DNA of 58,533 nucleotides, from the NCBI RefSeq assembly GCF_017303275.1, contig NZ_JAFKOJ010000017.1:1-58533 (forward strand). The letters run 5' to 3'. The notes below the pieces were generated by a model. The model was given only the letters and a program-made list of their open reading frames with translations. It did no database searches and was not told where the DNA came from. Position numbers and translations under genes: made by a program. Origin of the DNA: Bacillus sp. NTK034. Lineage in GTDB: Bacteria; Bacillota; Bacilli; Bacillales; Cytobacillaceae. Of this stretch, positions 8,151 to 17,505 are shown piece by piece; position 1 is the stretch's first letter, and every line of letters begins with the position of its first letter.

Positions 8151-9080
8151 TTATTCAGCTTCAAATTGGTATAAAGGAGTACTTAAGTAACGCTCGCCGT
8201 TACTTGGGATAATGGCCAGAACTTTTTTCCCTTTTCCAAGCTCTTTGGCAACTTTTAGGGCCGCACTGATCGCCGCACCAGAGGAAATGCCTCCTAGGAT
8301 TCCTTCTTCCTTGGCCGCGCGGCGGGCATAATCGAATGCCTCATCGTTTGTAATTTGAATCACTTCATCATAAATCTTTGTATCTAGGGTATCCGGTACA
8401 AATCCTGCTCCAATGCCCTGGATTTTATGAGGACCCGGCTTTCCGCCTGATAATACAGGAGAATCGGTTGGTTCAACTGCGTAAATTTTGATGTTTTTAT
8501 ATTTTTCTTTAAGCACTTGGCCGGCACCTGTAATCGTTCCGCCTGTACCGATTCCGGATATAAATGCATCCAGCTGGTCGCCCATTTGCTCTGTAATTTC
8601 AGGTCCTGTTGTTAAACGGTGAATTTCAGGGTTCGCAGGGTTTTCAAACTGCTGAGGAACGAAATAGCCGTTTTCCTTTGCCAATTCCTGTGCCTTACGG
8701 ATCGCACCGCCCATTCCTTCCGGTCCAGGTGTGAGTACAAGGTCCGCACCGTATGCACGCAGTAAATTCCGGCGCTCCATACTCATCGTCTCCGGCATGA
8801 CAAGAACCGCTTTATAGCCTTTTGCTGCTGCAATCATCGCTAATCCGATACCTGTATTTCCACTTGTCGGTTCAATAATGGTATCACCCGGTTTAAGGCT
8901 TCCATCTTTCTCTGCGGCAGTGATCATTGCCAGGGCAATACGGTCTTTCACGCTGCTTCCAGGATTCATGTACTCCAATTTCAGATAAACATCTGCACTA
9001 TTATCATCAGCTAAACGGTTTAGTTTCACAATTGGCGTCTGGCCAACAAGGTCTGCGATTGAATTTGCTACACGTACCAT
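8151..9080 (-). CDS. cysK: cysteine synthase A (O-acetylserine thiol-lyase)
   Basis: PLP enzyme making cysteine from O-acetylserine and sulfide. 309 residues with the PLP lysine in NPGSSVKDR (Lys45), the TSGNTG phosphate/substrate loop (72-77), GIGTGGTITG and GISSGAA. The upstream in-frame GTG belongs to the ribosome binding site GAGGAGTG; the ATG at 9080 gives MVRVANSIADLVG, the conserved start. Monocistronic, with its own promoter and terminator. Confidence 0.97.
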   Translation of the reverse strand: MVRVANSIADLVGQTPIVKLNRLADDNSADVYLKLEYMNPGSSVKDRIALAMITAAEKDGSLKPGDTIIEPTSGNTGIGLAMIAAAKGYKAVLVMPETMSMERRNLLRAYGADLVLTPGPEGMGGAIRKAQELAKENGYFVPQQFENPANPEIHRLTTGPEITEQMGDQLDAFISGIGTGGTITGAGQVLKEKYKNIKIYAVEPTDSPVLSGGKPGPHKIQGIGAGFVPDTLDTKIYDEVIQITNDEAFDYARRAAKEEGILGGISSGAAISAALKVAKELGKGKKVLAIIPSNGERYLSTPLYQFEAE

Positions 9081-9124
9081 TTTCCCCACTCCTCATATCC
9101 GACTATTTTTATTGGTTTAATACA

Positions 9125-9153
9125 AATTTACCAATTTCCATTGGGAATGTCAA
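9125..9153 (-). promoter_or_regulatory. cysK promoter with operator-like dyad in the spacer
   Basis: TTGACA (9148-9153) and TAAATT (9125-9130) are 17 bp apart on the minus strand. The spacer contains the inverted repeat CCAATGGAAATTGG, and the whole resembles but does not exactly match a CymR box (ATTCC...GGAAT type). CymR control of cysK is known in B. subtilis; here it is inference. Confidence 0.6.
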
Positions 9154-9241
9154 TGAATTTGATTGCTATTTAAAAGAAAATTCATACTTTTGTCATTATA
9201 TTTAAACTACCCACTTTTATACATGATACTCAATAAATACA

Positions 9242-9270
9242 GAAAAAAAAACACGGAACTCCCTCCGTGC
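9242..9270 (-). terminator. terminator of yacD
   Basis: GCACGGA/TTCCGTG-type stem (9252-9270) with a run of eight A on the plus strand (T on the minus strand), just 3' of yacD. Confidence 0.85.
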
Positions 9271-9278
9271 TTTTTTCT

Positions 9279-10145
9279 TTACTGCTCACCGTAAAACCAC
9301 TCAGCCTTTGCTTCTTTCCAAAACGGCTTGGCAGAGACAGGAACATCCATCTGCTCAAGAGCGATCTGGCGGCGAATCATACTCTTCACTTCTTTAAAGG
9401 AATACTTTTCTCCCTTTAAATGCTCGTGAAGCATCACAACCGCATATCCATTTTCCGTTTTGATCGGCTTGGTCCACTTGCCGGGCTTAAGAGTTTTAAC
9501 CTGTTCAAGTACTTCTGCCGGTAAGTGTTCATCATCATCACTGACATACCCTGCATTCCCCCCCAGGCTTGCGGTAAATTCATCGATTGACCGTTCCATG
9601 GCCAGCACAGAGAAGCTCGAGCCTTCATCCAGCTCCCTCAATGTCTGTTCCGCTTCTTCTTTTGTTTTAACGATAATCTGAGAGATGTGATAAGTATCCG
9701 GAACTTGGAACTGACTGCTGTTTTGCTCATAGTAACTTTTCATTTCTTCTTCTGAGACGGAGACATCAGCAGTCAGCAGTTCTTCAAGAATAAGATTATT
9801 TTTGATTTGCCTGCGCCACTTGTCTTCGCTCATCTCATCGGTGAAATTGCCGCCATACATGGTCTTGACCATTTTCAGTTCAAGATCTACAGCCTTATCA
9901 GAGATCTTCACCCCGTATTTTTTCCCTGCTTCTTCAATGACCTTCTGATCAATTAATTCACTTAATGTACTTTTCCCGTACTTTGTTTCCATTTCACTCA
10001 TCCATTCCTGGCGAGTGATTTTGTCTCCGCCGACTTTTGCAACTGCTTCCCCGCTGCCATCGCCTTTAAAAAGCAAAAAGGACAATGTGATAAGGTTCAG
10101 CAGCACCAAACCGGCAATGATCATAAAAAGCTGTCTCTTTTCCAA
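9279..10145 (-). CDS. yacD: membrane-anchored PrsA/SurA-like peptidyl-prolyl isomerase YacD
   Basis: 288 residues: an N-terminal hydrophobic segment (about 7-27) as signal anchor, a SurA_N-like region (GGDKITRQEWMSEM...), then a parvulin rotamase domain (YHISQIIVKTKEEAEQTL to GYAVVMLHEH). A predicted extracytoplasmic folding helper. Unlike classical PrsA there is no lipobox cysteine after the hydrophobic segment, so it should be anchored by the helix rather than as a lipoprotein. TTG start with GGGGGAGGAG upstream. Follows hslO with repeat R2 between. Confidence 0.85.
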   Translation of the reverse strand: MEKRQLFMIIAGLVLLNLITLSFLLFKGDGSGEAVAKVGGDKITRQEWMSEMETKYGKSTLSELIDQKVIEEAGKKYGVKISDKAVDLELKMVKTMYGGNFTDEMSEDKWRRQIKNNLILEELLTADVSVSEEEMKSYYEQNSSQFQVPDTYHISQIIVKTKEEAEQTLRELDEGSSFSVLAMERSIDEFTASLGGNAGYVSDDDEHLPAEVLEQVKTLKPGKWTKPIKTENGYAVVMLHEHLKGEKYSFKEVKSMIRRQIALEQMDVPVSAKPFWKEAKAEWFYGEQ

Positions 10146-10161
10146 GTGCTCCTCCCCCTAA

Positions 10162-10236
10162 GAAAAGCGCAAGCGCCCCGCTGAGCCCCGAGCCTCAGCA
10201 TCCTTTTCTCTCAGGAGCTAAAAGCTTTAGGCAGAC
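10162..10236 (+). repeat. palindromic repeat element R2, degenerate
   Basis: Begins GAAAAGCGCAAGCGCC and continues with GAGCCCCGAGCCTC, then CTCAGGAGCTAAAAGC. The 5' arm is clear; the 3' half is degenerate. It sits between hslO and yacD, just 5' of the yacD ribosome binding site. Confidence 0.6.
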
Positions 10237-10251
10237 GCTTTATCAAGTTTA

Positions 10252-11130
10252 TTACTTTACTTCGTTCTTTAATTCTTCGAGTTCTTCTTTTGTGTAGTGG
10301 TATTTCTCGTTGCAGAAATGGCAGGATGCTTCTGCCTGGCCGTCTTCATCGATCATTTGCTGGATTTCTTCTTTACCCAGGCTGATGATTGCATTGGCAA
10401 AACGCTCTTTTGAACATGTACAAGTAAAAGAGACAGGAAGCTTCTCAAGGAACTTCACATTGTCTTTGCCAAGTATTGTTTCCAGTAGTTCTTCAGGCGT
10501 TAATCCTTGCTGGATCAATTTGGATACAGGCGGAATTTCTTTCAGTCTGTTCTCAATTAAAGTAATCGTCTCTTCATCGGTTCCCGGCATAAGCTGGAGA
10601 ATAAATCCCCCAGCAGCAAGAATTGAATTGTCAGGGTTAACAAGAACACCAACTCCAACGGAAGAAGGCACCTGTTCAGAAGTAACAAAGTAATAGGTGA
10701 AATCCTCTCCAAGTTCTCCGGAAACCAGCGGAACCTGTCCTGTGAAGTGCTCTCTCATTCCAATGTCCTTCACGACAGTCAGCGTCCCTTCAGTGCCGAC
10801 CGCGCGGCGCACATCAAGCTTGCCCTGCTCATTAAGATCGAAGTGCGTCTGAGGGTTTGTTACATAGCCGCGCACCTCTCCCTTAGCATTGCTGTCTACA
10901 AGGATGGCGCCAATTGGACCGCCGCCTTCGATTTTGATAGTCAGTTTGTTATCGCCTTTCAGCATGGCGCCCATCATAACGCCCGCCGTCATGGATCTCC
11001 CTAATGCGGCTGAAGCGGTTGGCCATGTATAATGCCTGCGCTGGCCCTCTCCAACTGTTTCGGTAGTGCGGGATGCATATGCACGGACTTGTCCATCATA
11101 TGCAAGTGCTTTTACTAGGTAATCGTTCAT
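10252..11130 (-). CDS. hslO: redox-regulated chaperonin Hsp33
   Basis: Holdase activated by oxidative unfolding. 292 residues; the zinc-switch cysteines are present as CxC (Cys237, Cys239) and CxxC (Cys270, Cys273) near the C-terminus, so it should be redox-active. N-terminal VKALAYDGQVRAYA is typical. ATG start with AAAGGAG. Lies after coaX as in B. subtilis; a short repeat (R3) separates the two. Confidence 0.96.
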   Translation of the reverse strand: MNDYLVKALAYDGQVRAYASRTTETVGEGQRRHYTWPTASAALGRSMTAGVMMGAMLKGDNKLTIKIEGGGPIGAILVDSNAKGEVRGYVTNPQTHFDLNEQGKLDVRRAVGTEGTLTVVKDIGMREHFTGQVPLVSGELGEDFTYYFVTSEQVPSSVGVGVLVNPDNSILAAGGFILQLMPGTDEETITLIENRLKEIPPVSKLIQQGLTPEELLETILGKDNVKFLEKLPVSFTCTCSKERFANAIISLGKEEIQQMIDEDGQAEASCHFCNEKYHYTKEELEELKNEVK

Positions 11131-11146
11131 TTTTTGCTCCTTTCTA

Positions 11147-11212
11147 CGAAAAGCGGAAGCGACTTGCCCACCCCCGACACCTTAGAGGGGGTGGGCTGCT
11201 TGCGCTAGACAA
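11147..11212 (+). repeat. palindromic repeat element R3, short form
   Basis: Runs from ACGAAAAGCGGAAGC to GCGCTAGACAATT. CACCCCC pairs with GGGGGTG and the inner arm is reduced to a few bases. It abuts the hslO ribosome binding site, so it would be in the hslO leader or the coaX-hslO junction. Confidence 0.8.
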
Positions 11213-11279
11213 TTTTTACACATACTTAACTTCCAGAACACCTCTTATAAAGTCAGCGGCTTTTTCAAAAGCTTTCGTC

Positions 11280-12059
11280 CTATTTTTTTATGGTTTCCAT
11301 ATTTCGTTTATAAATAAGCTGCAGACCCTTTAAAGTTAAAAATGGATCCACGACATCAATGATATCCGATTCCTGCGCAATTAGGCCTGCAAGACCCCCA
11401 GTGGCAATGACAGTAGGCTTTTGCGATGCCTGATCTTTCATTCTTTTTACTATACCTTCAACCTGGCCAACATAACCATATAAAATCCCAGCCTGCATGG
11501 CAGATACGGTATTCTTTCCGACAATATGATCAGGACGGGCAATTTCTATTCTTGGAAGCTTGGCTGCACGGGAGTAAAGAGCCTCGGTTGAGATTCCGAT
11601 TCCCGGAGCAATTGCACCACCCATATATTGCTTATTTTCATTGATATAGCAATAAGTAGTGGCTGTTCCAAAATCGACAATGACTAACGGGCTTCCATAT
11701 TCATGAATAGCTGCTATTGCATTGACGATGCGGTCTGCACCAACTTCCCTCGGATTTTCGTACTTAATGTTTAAGCCTGTCTTGATTCCAGGACCCACGA
11801 CAAGGGGCTTAACATGGAAGTATTTCTGACACATTCTTTCAAGCGAAAACATGATTGGCGGCACTACAGAGGAAATGATAATGCCATCTATATCTGAAAA
11901 GGAAAGATTAACATGCTCAAACAGAGACTTCACAATCATTCCGTATTCATCTTCTGTTTTATTCCGGTTAGTTTCAATTCGCCAATGATGCTTTAATTCA
12001 TCTTGGTCATAGACACCCAGAACGATATTCGTATTTCCCACGTCGAAAACAAAGATCAA
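11280..12059 (-). CDS. coaX: type III pantothenate kinase
   Basis: First step of coenzyme A synthesis; the Bacillus-type enzyme, not inhibited by CoA. ASKHA fold: FDVGNTNIVLGVYD at the N-terminus, GADRIVNAIAAI, VDFGTATTY and ATGGLAGLIA. The frame opens at GTG codons that are part of the ribosome binding site AAGTGGTGA. The TTG at 12057-12059 gives MIFVFDVGNTN, matching the start seen in the Bacillus cereus group, and 259 residues. A TG-extended -10 (TGATATGAT, 12121-12129) lies upstream. Confidence 0.93.
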   Translation of the reverse strand: MIFVFDVGNTNIVLGVYDQDELKHHWRIETNRNKTEDEYGMIVKSLFEHVNLSFSDIDGIIISSVVPPIMFSLERMCQKYFHVKPLVVGPGIKTGLNIKYENPREVGADRIVNAIAAIHEYGSPLVIVDFGTATTYCYINENKQYMGGAIAPGIGISTEALYSRAAKLPRIEIARPDHIVGKNTVSAMQAGILYGYVGQVEGIVKRMKDQASQKPTVIATGGLAGLIAQESDIIDVVDPFLTLKGLQLIYKRNMETIKK

Positions 12060-12191
12060 CATTCTCACCACTTTATGATTATTTAAAAAAGCTCAATAGC
12101 TTTATTTTTTCACTGAAAACATCATATCACAACTGTTATTGTTTCGTGTAATCGAAAATTCCAGCCGGTTTGGCAATTGATATTTTTTCCG

Positions 12192-12218
12192 CAAAAAAAG
12201 CGCCCATAAAGGCGCTTT
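12192..12218 (-). terminator. terminator of ftsH
   Basis: AAAGCGCC/GGCGCTTT stem around a CATAAA loop with a T run on the minus strand, four bases after the ftsH stop. Confidence 0.9.
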
Positions 12219-12222
12219 TTGG

Positions 12223-14214
12223 TTATTTGTCTTTGCGTTCTTCATCGATGGCAGGAGGCACATCCGCTTCTGCAGGGCTTGAGCCTTCCCTGGTTTCAGG
12301 AATTTCGCCTGTTTCAGCAGGATCCTCTTTCTTGATGCTGATGTTCACTTTCACATCTTCATCAGTTGAAATGGAAGTCACTGAACGGTCAGGCAGTCTG
12401 CCATGTTCTGATAGATGCTTGATTTGCTCCGCATCAAGCGTTTCGACTTCAAGTAATGTATTGGCGATCAGATTCAGCTTATCGCGGTTTTCCGTTAAGA
12501 GCTTTCTTGCTCTTTCATAAGATTCTTTGATAATGCGCTGGATTTCAAGATCGATTTCATAAGCGATTGCATCCGAATAGTTCTGTTCATTATGGAAGTC
12601 ACGTCCAAGGAAGACCTGGCCGCCCTGAGACTGTCCGAACTGCAATGGTCCAAGCTTGTCGCTCATTCCAAATTCGGTTACCATGCGGCGGGCAATACCT
12701 GTCGCACGCTGGAAGTCATTATGGGCACCTGTACTCACTTCGCCGAACACGATTTCCTCCGCAACACGGCCGCCAAGCAAGCCGACAATTTTGTCGAGAA
12801 GCTCAGGCTTCGTCTGGAAGTAGCGGTCTTCTTTCGGAAGCATGACTGCGTATCCGCCAGCCTGGCCGCGCGGCACAATTGTCACTTTATGAACCATTTC
12901 AGCTTCATCGAGCACTAAACCGATGACTGTATGACCCGCTTCGTGGAAAGCAACAATGTTTCTTTCCTTTTGGGAAATAACACGGCTTTTCTTAGCTGGT
13001 CCTGCAATAACTCGGTCTGTTGCTTCATCGATATCTTCCATATCGACTTTTTTCTTATTTCGGCGTGCTGCTACAAGCGCTGCTTCATTCAATAGATTTT
13101 CAAGGTCTGCACCTGAAAATCCAGGTGTACGCATCGCAATGCTCTTTAAGTTAACCGACTCATCTAAAGGCTTATTGCGGGCATGTACTTTAAGCACTGC
13201 TTCACGGCCTTTGACATCTGGGCGGTCAACCGTAATCTGTCTGTCAAAACGTCCTGGACGCAATAATGCCGGGTCAAGAATATCCGGACGGTTTGTGGCA
13301 GCAATGATGATAATTCCTTCATTTGCTCCAAATCCATCCATTTCAACTAATAGCTGGTTAAGGGTCTGCTCGCGTTCATCGTGTCCGCCGCCAAGGCCGG
13401 CACCACGCTGGCGTCCTACAGCATCAATTTCATCGATAAAAATAATACATGGCGCGTTCTTTTTCGCATTTTCGAATAAGTCACGGACACGGGAAGCACC
13501 CACACCTACGAACATTTCGACGAAATCAGAACCGCTTATAGAGAAGAACGGAACGCCTGCTTCACCGGCTGCTGCCCGTGCAAGCAAGGTTTTACCTGTT
13601 CCCGGAGGTCCTACAAGAAGAACCCCTTTAGGAATTCTTGCTCCCAATTCAGCAAACTTGCGCGGGTCTTTAAGGAACTCAACGACCTCTACAAGCTCCT
13701 GCTTTTCTTCATCGGCGCCTGCAACATCTTTAAAGCGCACTTTCTTTTTGCTTTCATCATATAGCTTGGCTTTGCTTTTGCCGAAGTTCATCACACGGCT
13801 TCCTCCGCCCTGCGCCTGATTCAGCAGGAAGAAGAATAGTATGAAGATGATGATGAAAGGAATGATTGACGTAAAGAATGTCACCCATCCGCTTGTTTCC
13901 TTAGCCGGCATGACTTCAACATCTGAAGACTGGGCTAATTGATCCACACGGTCAAGGATATTATCATTGTTCATGATATAAGTCAGGAAGTATTTTCCTT
14001 CTTCATATCCTTCCAGCTGACCCCTTACTTCAAATACACCTCTCTCAGGCTGAAGGGAAATGGACGTAATATCGCCGCTTTCCAAGTGATCAACAAATTT
14101 ATTATAAGAGATGTGCTCCGTTGGTTCATTGTTGCCGTTAAAGAAGCTGACAACTCCAATAATGACTAAAAATATTAATAAATAAAAGATGGTATTCCGG
14201 AAGATCCGATTCAT
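12223..14214 (-). CDS. ftsH: ATP-dependent membrane zinc metalloprotease FtsH
   Basis: Degrades membrane and regulatory proteins at the cytoplasmic membrane; needed for normal sporulation and stress response. 663 residues: membrane segments at about 8-25 and 112-133 flank an extracytoplasmic domain. Then comes the AAA module with Walker A GPPGTGKT (202-209) and Walker B FIDEID (259-264), and the zinc site HEAGH (424-428). The C-terminal tail (about 610-663) is acidic and longer than I recall for B. subtilis. ATG start after GGAGGAGG. Downstream of tilS-hpt, the usual Bacillus order. Confidence 0.98.
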   Translation of the reverse strand: MNRIFRNTIFYLLIFLVIIGVVSFFNGNNEPTEHISYNKFVDHLESGDITSISLQPERGVFEVRGQLEGYEEGKYFLTYIMNNDNILDRVDQLAQSSDVEVMPAKETSGWVTFFTSIIPFIIIFILFFFLLNQAQGGGSRVMNFGKSKAKLYDESKKKVRFKDVAGADEEKQELVEVVEFLKDPRKFAELGARIPKGVLLVGPPGTGKTLLARAAAGEAGVPFFSISGSDFVEMFVGVGASRVRDLFENAKKNAPCIIFIDEIDAVGRQRGAGLGGGHDEREQTLNQLLVEMDGFGANEGIIIIAATNRPDILDPALLRPGRFDRQITVDRPDVKGREAVLKVHARNKPLDESVNLKSIAMRTPGFSGADLENLLNEAALVAARRNKKKVDMEDIDEATDRVIAGPAKKSRVISQKERNIVAFHEAGHTVIGLVLDEAEMVHKVTIVPRGQAGGYAVMLPKEDRYFQTKPELLDKIVGLLGGRVAEEIVFGEVSTGAHNDFQRATGIARRMVTEFGMSDKLGPLQFGQSQGGQVFLGRDFHNEQNYSDAIAYEIDLEIQRIIKESYERARKLLTENRDKLNLIANTLLEVETLDAEQIKHLSEHGRLPDRSVTSISTDEDVKVNISIKKEDPAETGEIPETREGSSPAEADVPPAIDEERKDK

Positions 14215-14357
14215 CCCTTACCTCCTCCCACGGTAAACAAACTATAGTGTATAGTATCATAGAAAATCGTGCCAATACAAGGAATTAGACTTCTTAAAAC
14301 CGGGTGATTCATGTTGCAGTAAAGGGCTTTAATACAAGATCAATGCTTAGGATTTCC

Positions 14358-14906
14358 TTAATCGTTATTGCTGTATACTTCCGGCTTCAGGACCCCAATA
14401 TATGGAAGATTACGGTACTTTTCCGCGTAATCCAGGCCGTAGCCGACTACGAATTCATCAGGAACAATAAATCCTACATAATCAGCTTTGATATCAGCCT
14501 TTCTTCCTGTTGGCTTGTCAAGCAGTGTTACAATCTTAATGCTTTTCGCTTTTCTGTAACGGAACAGCTCAACAAGGTAGCTGAGTGTCAAGCCGCTGTC
14601 TATGATATCCTCGATGATTAGAATATCTCTGCCTTCCACAGAAGTATCAAGGTCTTTCAGAATTTTCACTTCTCCTGAAGAAACCATTGCATTTCCATAG
14701 CTTGATACATCCATGAAGTCCATCTCAAGATATGTATCCACGCGCTTTAGAAGGTCGCTCATGAAAGGCATGGCTCCTTTTAAAACCCCAATGGCAAGCG
14801 GGAATCGGTCCTGGTATTCTTCAGTAAGTTCAGCAGCAAGGGATTTAATCTTATCCTGCAGCTCCTCTTCCGAAATCAGTACTTTTTCAATATCATTTTT
14901 CATCAT
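14358..14906 (-). CDS. hpt: hypoxanthine-guanine phosphoribosyltransferase
   Basis: Purine salvage: converts hypoxanthine or guanine plus PRPP to IMP or GMP. 182 residues with the PRPP-binding motif IIEDIIDSG (97-105) and the N-terminal MMKNDIEKVLISEEEL typical of Bacillus HprT. Lies between tilS and ftsH; in Bacillus and Listeria the TilS-HprT pair has been linked to ftsH control. ATG start with AGGGGG. Confidence 0.97.
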   Translation of the reverse strand: MMKNDIEKVLISEEELQDKIKSLAAELTEEYQDRFPLAIGVLKGAMPFMSDLLKRVDTYLEMDFMDVSSYGNAMVSSGEVKILKDLDTSVEGRDILIIEDIIDSGLTLSYLVELFRYRKAKSIKIVTLLDKPTGRKADIKADYVGFIVPDEFVVGYGLDYAEKYRNLPYIGVLKPEVYSNND

Positions 14907-14926
14907 TTATTGTGCCCCCTAGAAGA

Positions 14927-16315
14927 TCATTGCTTTATGTATTTTAAAATAATATAACTGGTACAAGATTGCTGCTGCCTATCATCATGTGATTTCTTCA
15001 AACCAGGCACCCACAGGATCCTGCCTTGTGCATCTGTCACAATCGGCCAGGTTTTCCGATCATGCAGCGGTACTTTATGATCGATGAAAATGTCCTTAAT
15101 CTTTCGGGACCCCTGCATTCCTTTTAGCGTCATGCGGTCTCCCTTTTCTCTTGTCCTGATAATGATTGGAAGAGAAGCATCCTCCCTGCCTAATACAAGG
15201 GTATCATTGTTTAGAATTCCTTCAGGACAGTCAGCATATTCAAGGATAATCGATCCGCCGTTTGGGAGTATAATGCTTGCAGGTTCGAAGACTTCATAAC
15301 GATAGGATTGTACAGGTTCCTTCGGGAATAAGAAGTGGCATTGCCGGTAGGAGCGTACAATGTGTAAACCGCCTGGAAAATCTAAATTTCCCGATGGATG
15401 AGGACTTTTCATTAAGGAAAAAATGCTCTCTATATGAGATGCCGATAACGATGCCGGCCTTTCCTTATAAAGATAGTTTAATATTAGTTGAATCCCTCTC
15501 CTTTGTAAAGGCATTGGCATTGCCTCGAAAGCATCGATATCCACACTAATTTCCTCATTGGCATTCTTTTTCATTACTGTATTCATTTTATGGACAGTTA
15601 ATTCCTGCAGATATGCTTCATCACTTTGCAAATCTTCACTGAATCTTTGAAAATGCTCATGCACCTGAGGATTTTCTTTTCTCAGGAATGGGAGCACTTC
15701 CTGCCTGAATCGGTTACGGCTGTATACGCCTTTTTCATTGCTTGGATCCCGCCGGGGGTTCAGGCGTTCTTTCAGGCAGTAGCCTTCGATTTCTGCTCTA
15801 TTCAAGCATAGGAAAGGGCGGATGATAAAATAATCGCAAAATGGGCGCATGAAGGGAATTCCTGCCCGTGCGCTGCCGGCGCTTCCCCTTGTAAGCCGCA
15901 TTAATATGGTTTCAACCTGATCATCGCCATGATGTCCAAGCGCTATAAAGTCTGCCTCATACTTCGTGGCGGTTCTTTGATAGAAGCTGTAGCGGCAATC
16001 CCTTGCAGCTGTCTGGGAACTCTTCCCGGATTTTTCCATATATTCAGGTACATTCACTCTTTCCATTTCAAATGGAATGGCTTTCTCTTTGCAGTAACCC
16101 TTCACAAACAAGGCGTCCTGAAAGGATTCTTCGCCTCTGAACATATGATCAACATGTGCGGCGATTAGTTCGATTTGAAGCTGCTGTTTCCGGCTCCAAA
16201 AATAATGGAGCAGGGCGATTGAATCCGGACCTCCTGATACACCGACTACTATTTTCTTATTGTTTAAATCCAGTCCCTTTTTCTTAAGGAAAGCACTCAC
16301 TTTCTCTTGGAGCAT
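14927..16315 (-). CDS. tilS: tRNA(Ile)-lysidine synthase
   Basis: Modifies the wobble C of the CAT-anticodon tRNA-Ile2 to lysidine, using ATP, so that it reads AUA. 462 residues with the PP-loop SGGPDS (27-32), the N-type ATP pyrophosphatase domain including GHHGDDQVETILMRL, and the C-terminal TilS domain ending in the substrate-recognition fold (VPGLKKS). ATG start with AAGGAAG. A 38-codon frame ends 11 bases upstream. Confidence 0.96.
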   Translation of the reverse strand: MLQEKVSAFLKKKGLDLNNKKIVVGVSGGPDSIALLHYFWSRKQQLQIELIAAHVDHMFRGEESFQDALFVKGYCKEKAIPFEMERVNVPEYMEKSGKSSQTAARDCRYSFYQRTATKYEADFIALGHHGDDQVETILMRLTRGSAGSARAGIPFMRPFCDYFIIRPFLCLNRAEIEGYCLKERLNPRRDPSNEKGVYSRNRFRQEVLPFLRKENPQVHEHFQRFSEDLQSDEAYLQELTVHKMNTVMKKNANEEISVDIDAFEAMPMPLQRRGIQLILNYLYKERPASLSASHIESIFSLMKSPHPSGNLDFPGGLHIVRSYRQCHFLFPKEPVQSYRYEVFEPASIILPNGGSIILEYADCPEGILNNDTLVLGREDASLPIIIRTREKGDRMTLKGMQGSRKIKDIFIDHKVPLHDRKTWPIVTDAQGRILWVPGLKKSHDDRQQQSCTSYIILKYIKQ

Positions 16316-16326
16316 AGGCTTCTTCC

Positions 16327-16443
16327 TTATCCGTTAGAAATATATTTATTACTGACAATCAGAAAAAGATTATCCTCTAATTGAAGTTTCACTTTATCAT
16401 TACCCCTGCAAAGGGCAGCATAATCCTTCATATAGAAAAGCAT
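16327..16443 (-). CDS. possible 38-residue ORF upstream of tilS
   Basis: In the 209-bp yabT-tilS gap an ATG-started frame reads MLFYMKDYAALCRGN, then DKVKLQLEDNLFLIVSN, ending with TAA 11 bases before the tilS ATG. It looks protein-like (alternating hydrophobic and charged residues), but I see no ribosome binding site before either ATG. It may be a small protein, a coupled leader ORF or chance. Function unknown. Confidence 0.25.
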   Translation of the reverse strand: MLFYMKDYAALCRGNDKVKLQLEDNLFLIVSNKYISNG

Positions 16444-16524
16444 ATCATTTTTAAAGGGTAAATATCAAAAGGGATTAAGCTTACTATACGGATCAGGGAG
16501 AAGAAAGTTTCATTTTTCACAAAT

Positions 16525-17505
16525 TTAAAGCAGCTGTCCATAAATATATAAGAAATAAAGAAGCGTCACGATAAGGGTAATCAGCAGGGTTTCAAAGATA
16601 CTCCCTTTCTGCTTTTTTTGCCGGTACATTTGCCTGCTGGCAGGCTGAGGACCAGCTGATTGTCCGGCATTCCTGTTTCCCGTGCTCCTTTGCGGCGGGT
16701 TGGAACGGGTGAGCTGAAGCATATCATTTCTCATTTCACCTGCCGAGCTATAGTTTCCTTGCAGGGCATTTAGAATAACATCTTCGTATTTCAGCAGTTC
16801 TTTCTTTTGGCGGACCATCATTTTGAGCTGTTTGAGGTCACCTGTTGTCTTAGCAAATCTTTTCGGGTATGCTGTATTGATTAAAGTCATGGCTGCAGCA
16901 AAAAGATCGTAGGCAGGGTCAGCCTTTCTGGTCCCCAATCCCCAATAGCCGCGATCATAAAACTCGGTAAATTCTTTTATCGCCCTGCCTTGAATAGTGG
17001 TTCCACCCACATCAATCGTACGGATTTTTGAGGGTGGGCCTGTTACGATCAAATTATCCGGCTTTAAATCACCGAAAACCCAGCCCGCTTTATGCAAGGA
17101 ATCAAGATCATTCAGCATCTGTACGATTAAGACACCGGTCCAGGAGGATCCTTTTTGCTGGATAAAGGTTAGCAAATCAGGGCCCTGTATATATTCCATT
17201 GCATAGAACGAAACCTTTCCACTCCTTCTTTCCCAATCATCCACATCAAGCAAAGAAGGCCCGAGGGCAGAGCCTTGGACCTTTGCAAAGGATTTAAGGA
17301 CGTTCACCTCAGACGTGATGGACATCCCGTTATCACTCATTTTCAAAGCAACCTGCTGATTTTGGTTTTTGGCGAGATACACAATCCCATTAGCACCATA
17401 CCCCAATTCCTTTATAATGGTATATCGGTTTCGGTGCCACTTTCCTTCAATCACAGTACCAGGGTTTACTTTACACTGACTCTTCAAAGAATGATTCATC
17501 ATCAC
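16525..17505 (-). CDS. yabT: membrane-anchored Ser/Thr protein kinase YabT
   Basis: Hanks-type kinase. 326 residues: glycine loop GYGANG (35-40), ATP lysine Lys55, catalytic GDLKPDN (Asp146, Asn151), metal-binding DVGG in place of DFG (Asp165), then GTRKADPAYDLFAAA. A Gln/Arg/Lys-rich linker leads to a C-terminal membrane helix (about 303-326) with no external sensor domain. In B. subtilis YabT is DNA-activated, acts in sporulation and phosphorylates RecA; applying that here is inference. It overlaps yabS by 35 bp. The start is GTG or one of the following ATGs; GGAG lies 11 bases before the GTG. Confidence 0.9.
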   Translation of the reverse strand: MMMNHSLKSQCKVNPGTVIEGKWHRNRYTIIKELGYGANGIVYLAKNQNQQVALKMSDNGMSITSEVNVLKSFAKVQGSALGPSLLDVDDWERRSGKVSFYAMEYIQGPDLLTFIQQKGSSWTGVLIVQMLNDLDSLHKAGWVFGDLKPDNLIVTGPPSKIRTIDVGGTTIQGRAIKEFTEFYDRGYWGLGTRKADPAYDLFAAAMTLINTAYPKRFAKTTGDLKQLKMMVRQKKELLKYEDVILNALQGNYSSAGEMRNDMLQLTRSNPPQRSTGNRNAGQSAGPQPASRQMYRQKKQKGSIFETLLITLIVTLLYFLYIYGQLL

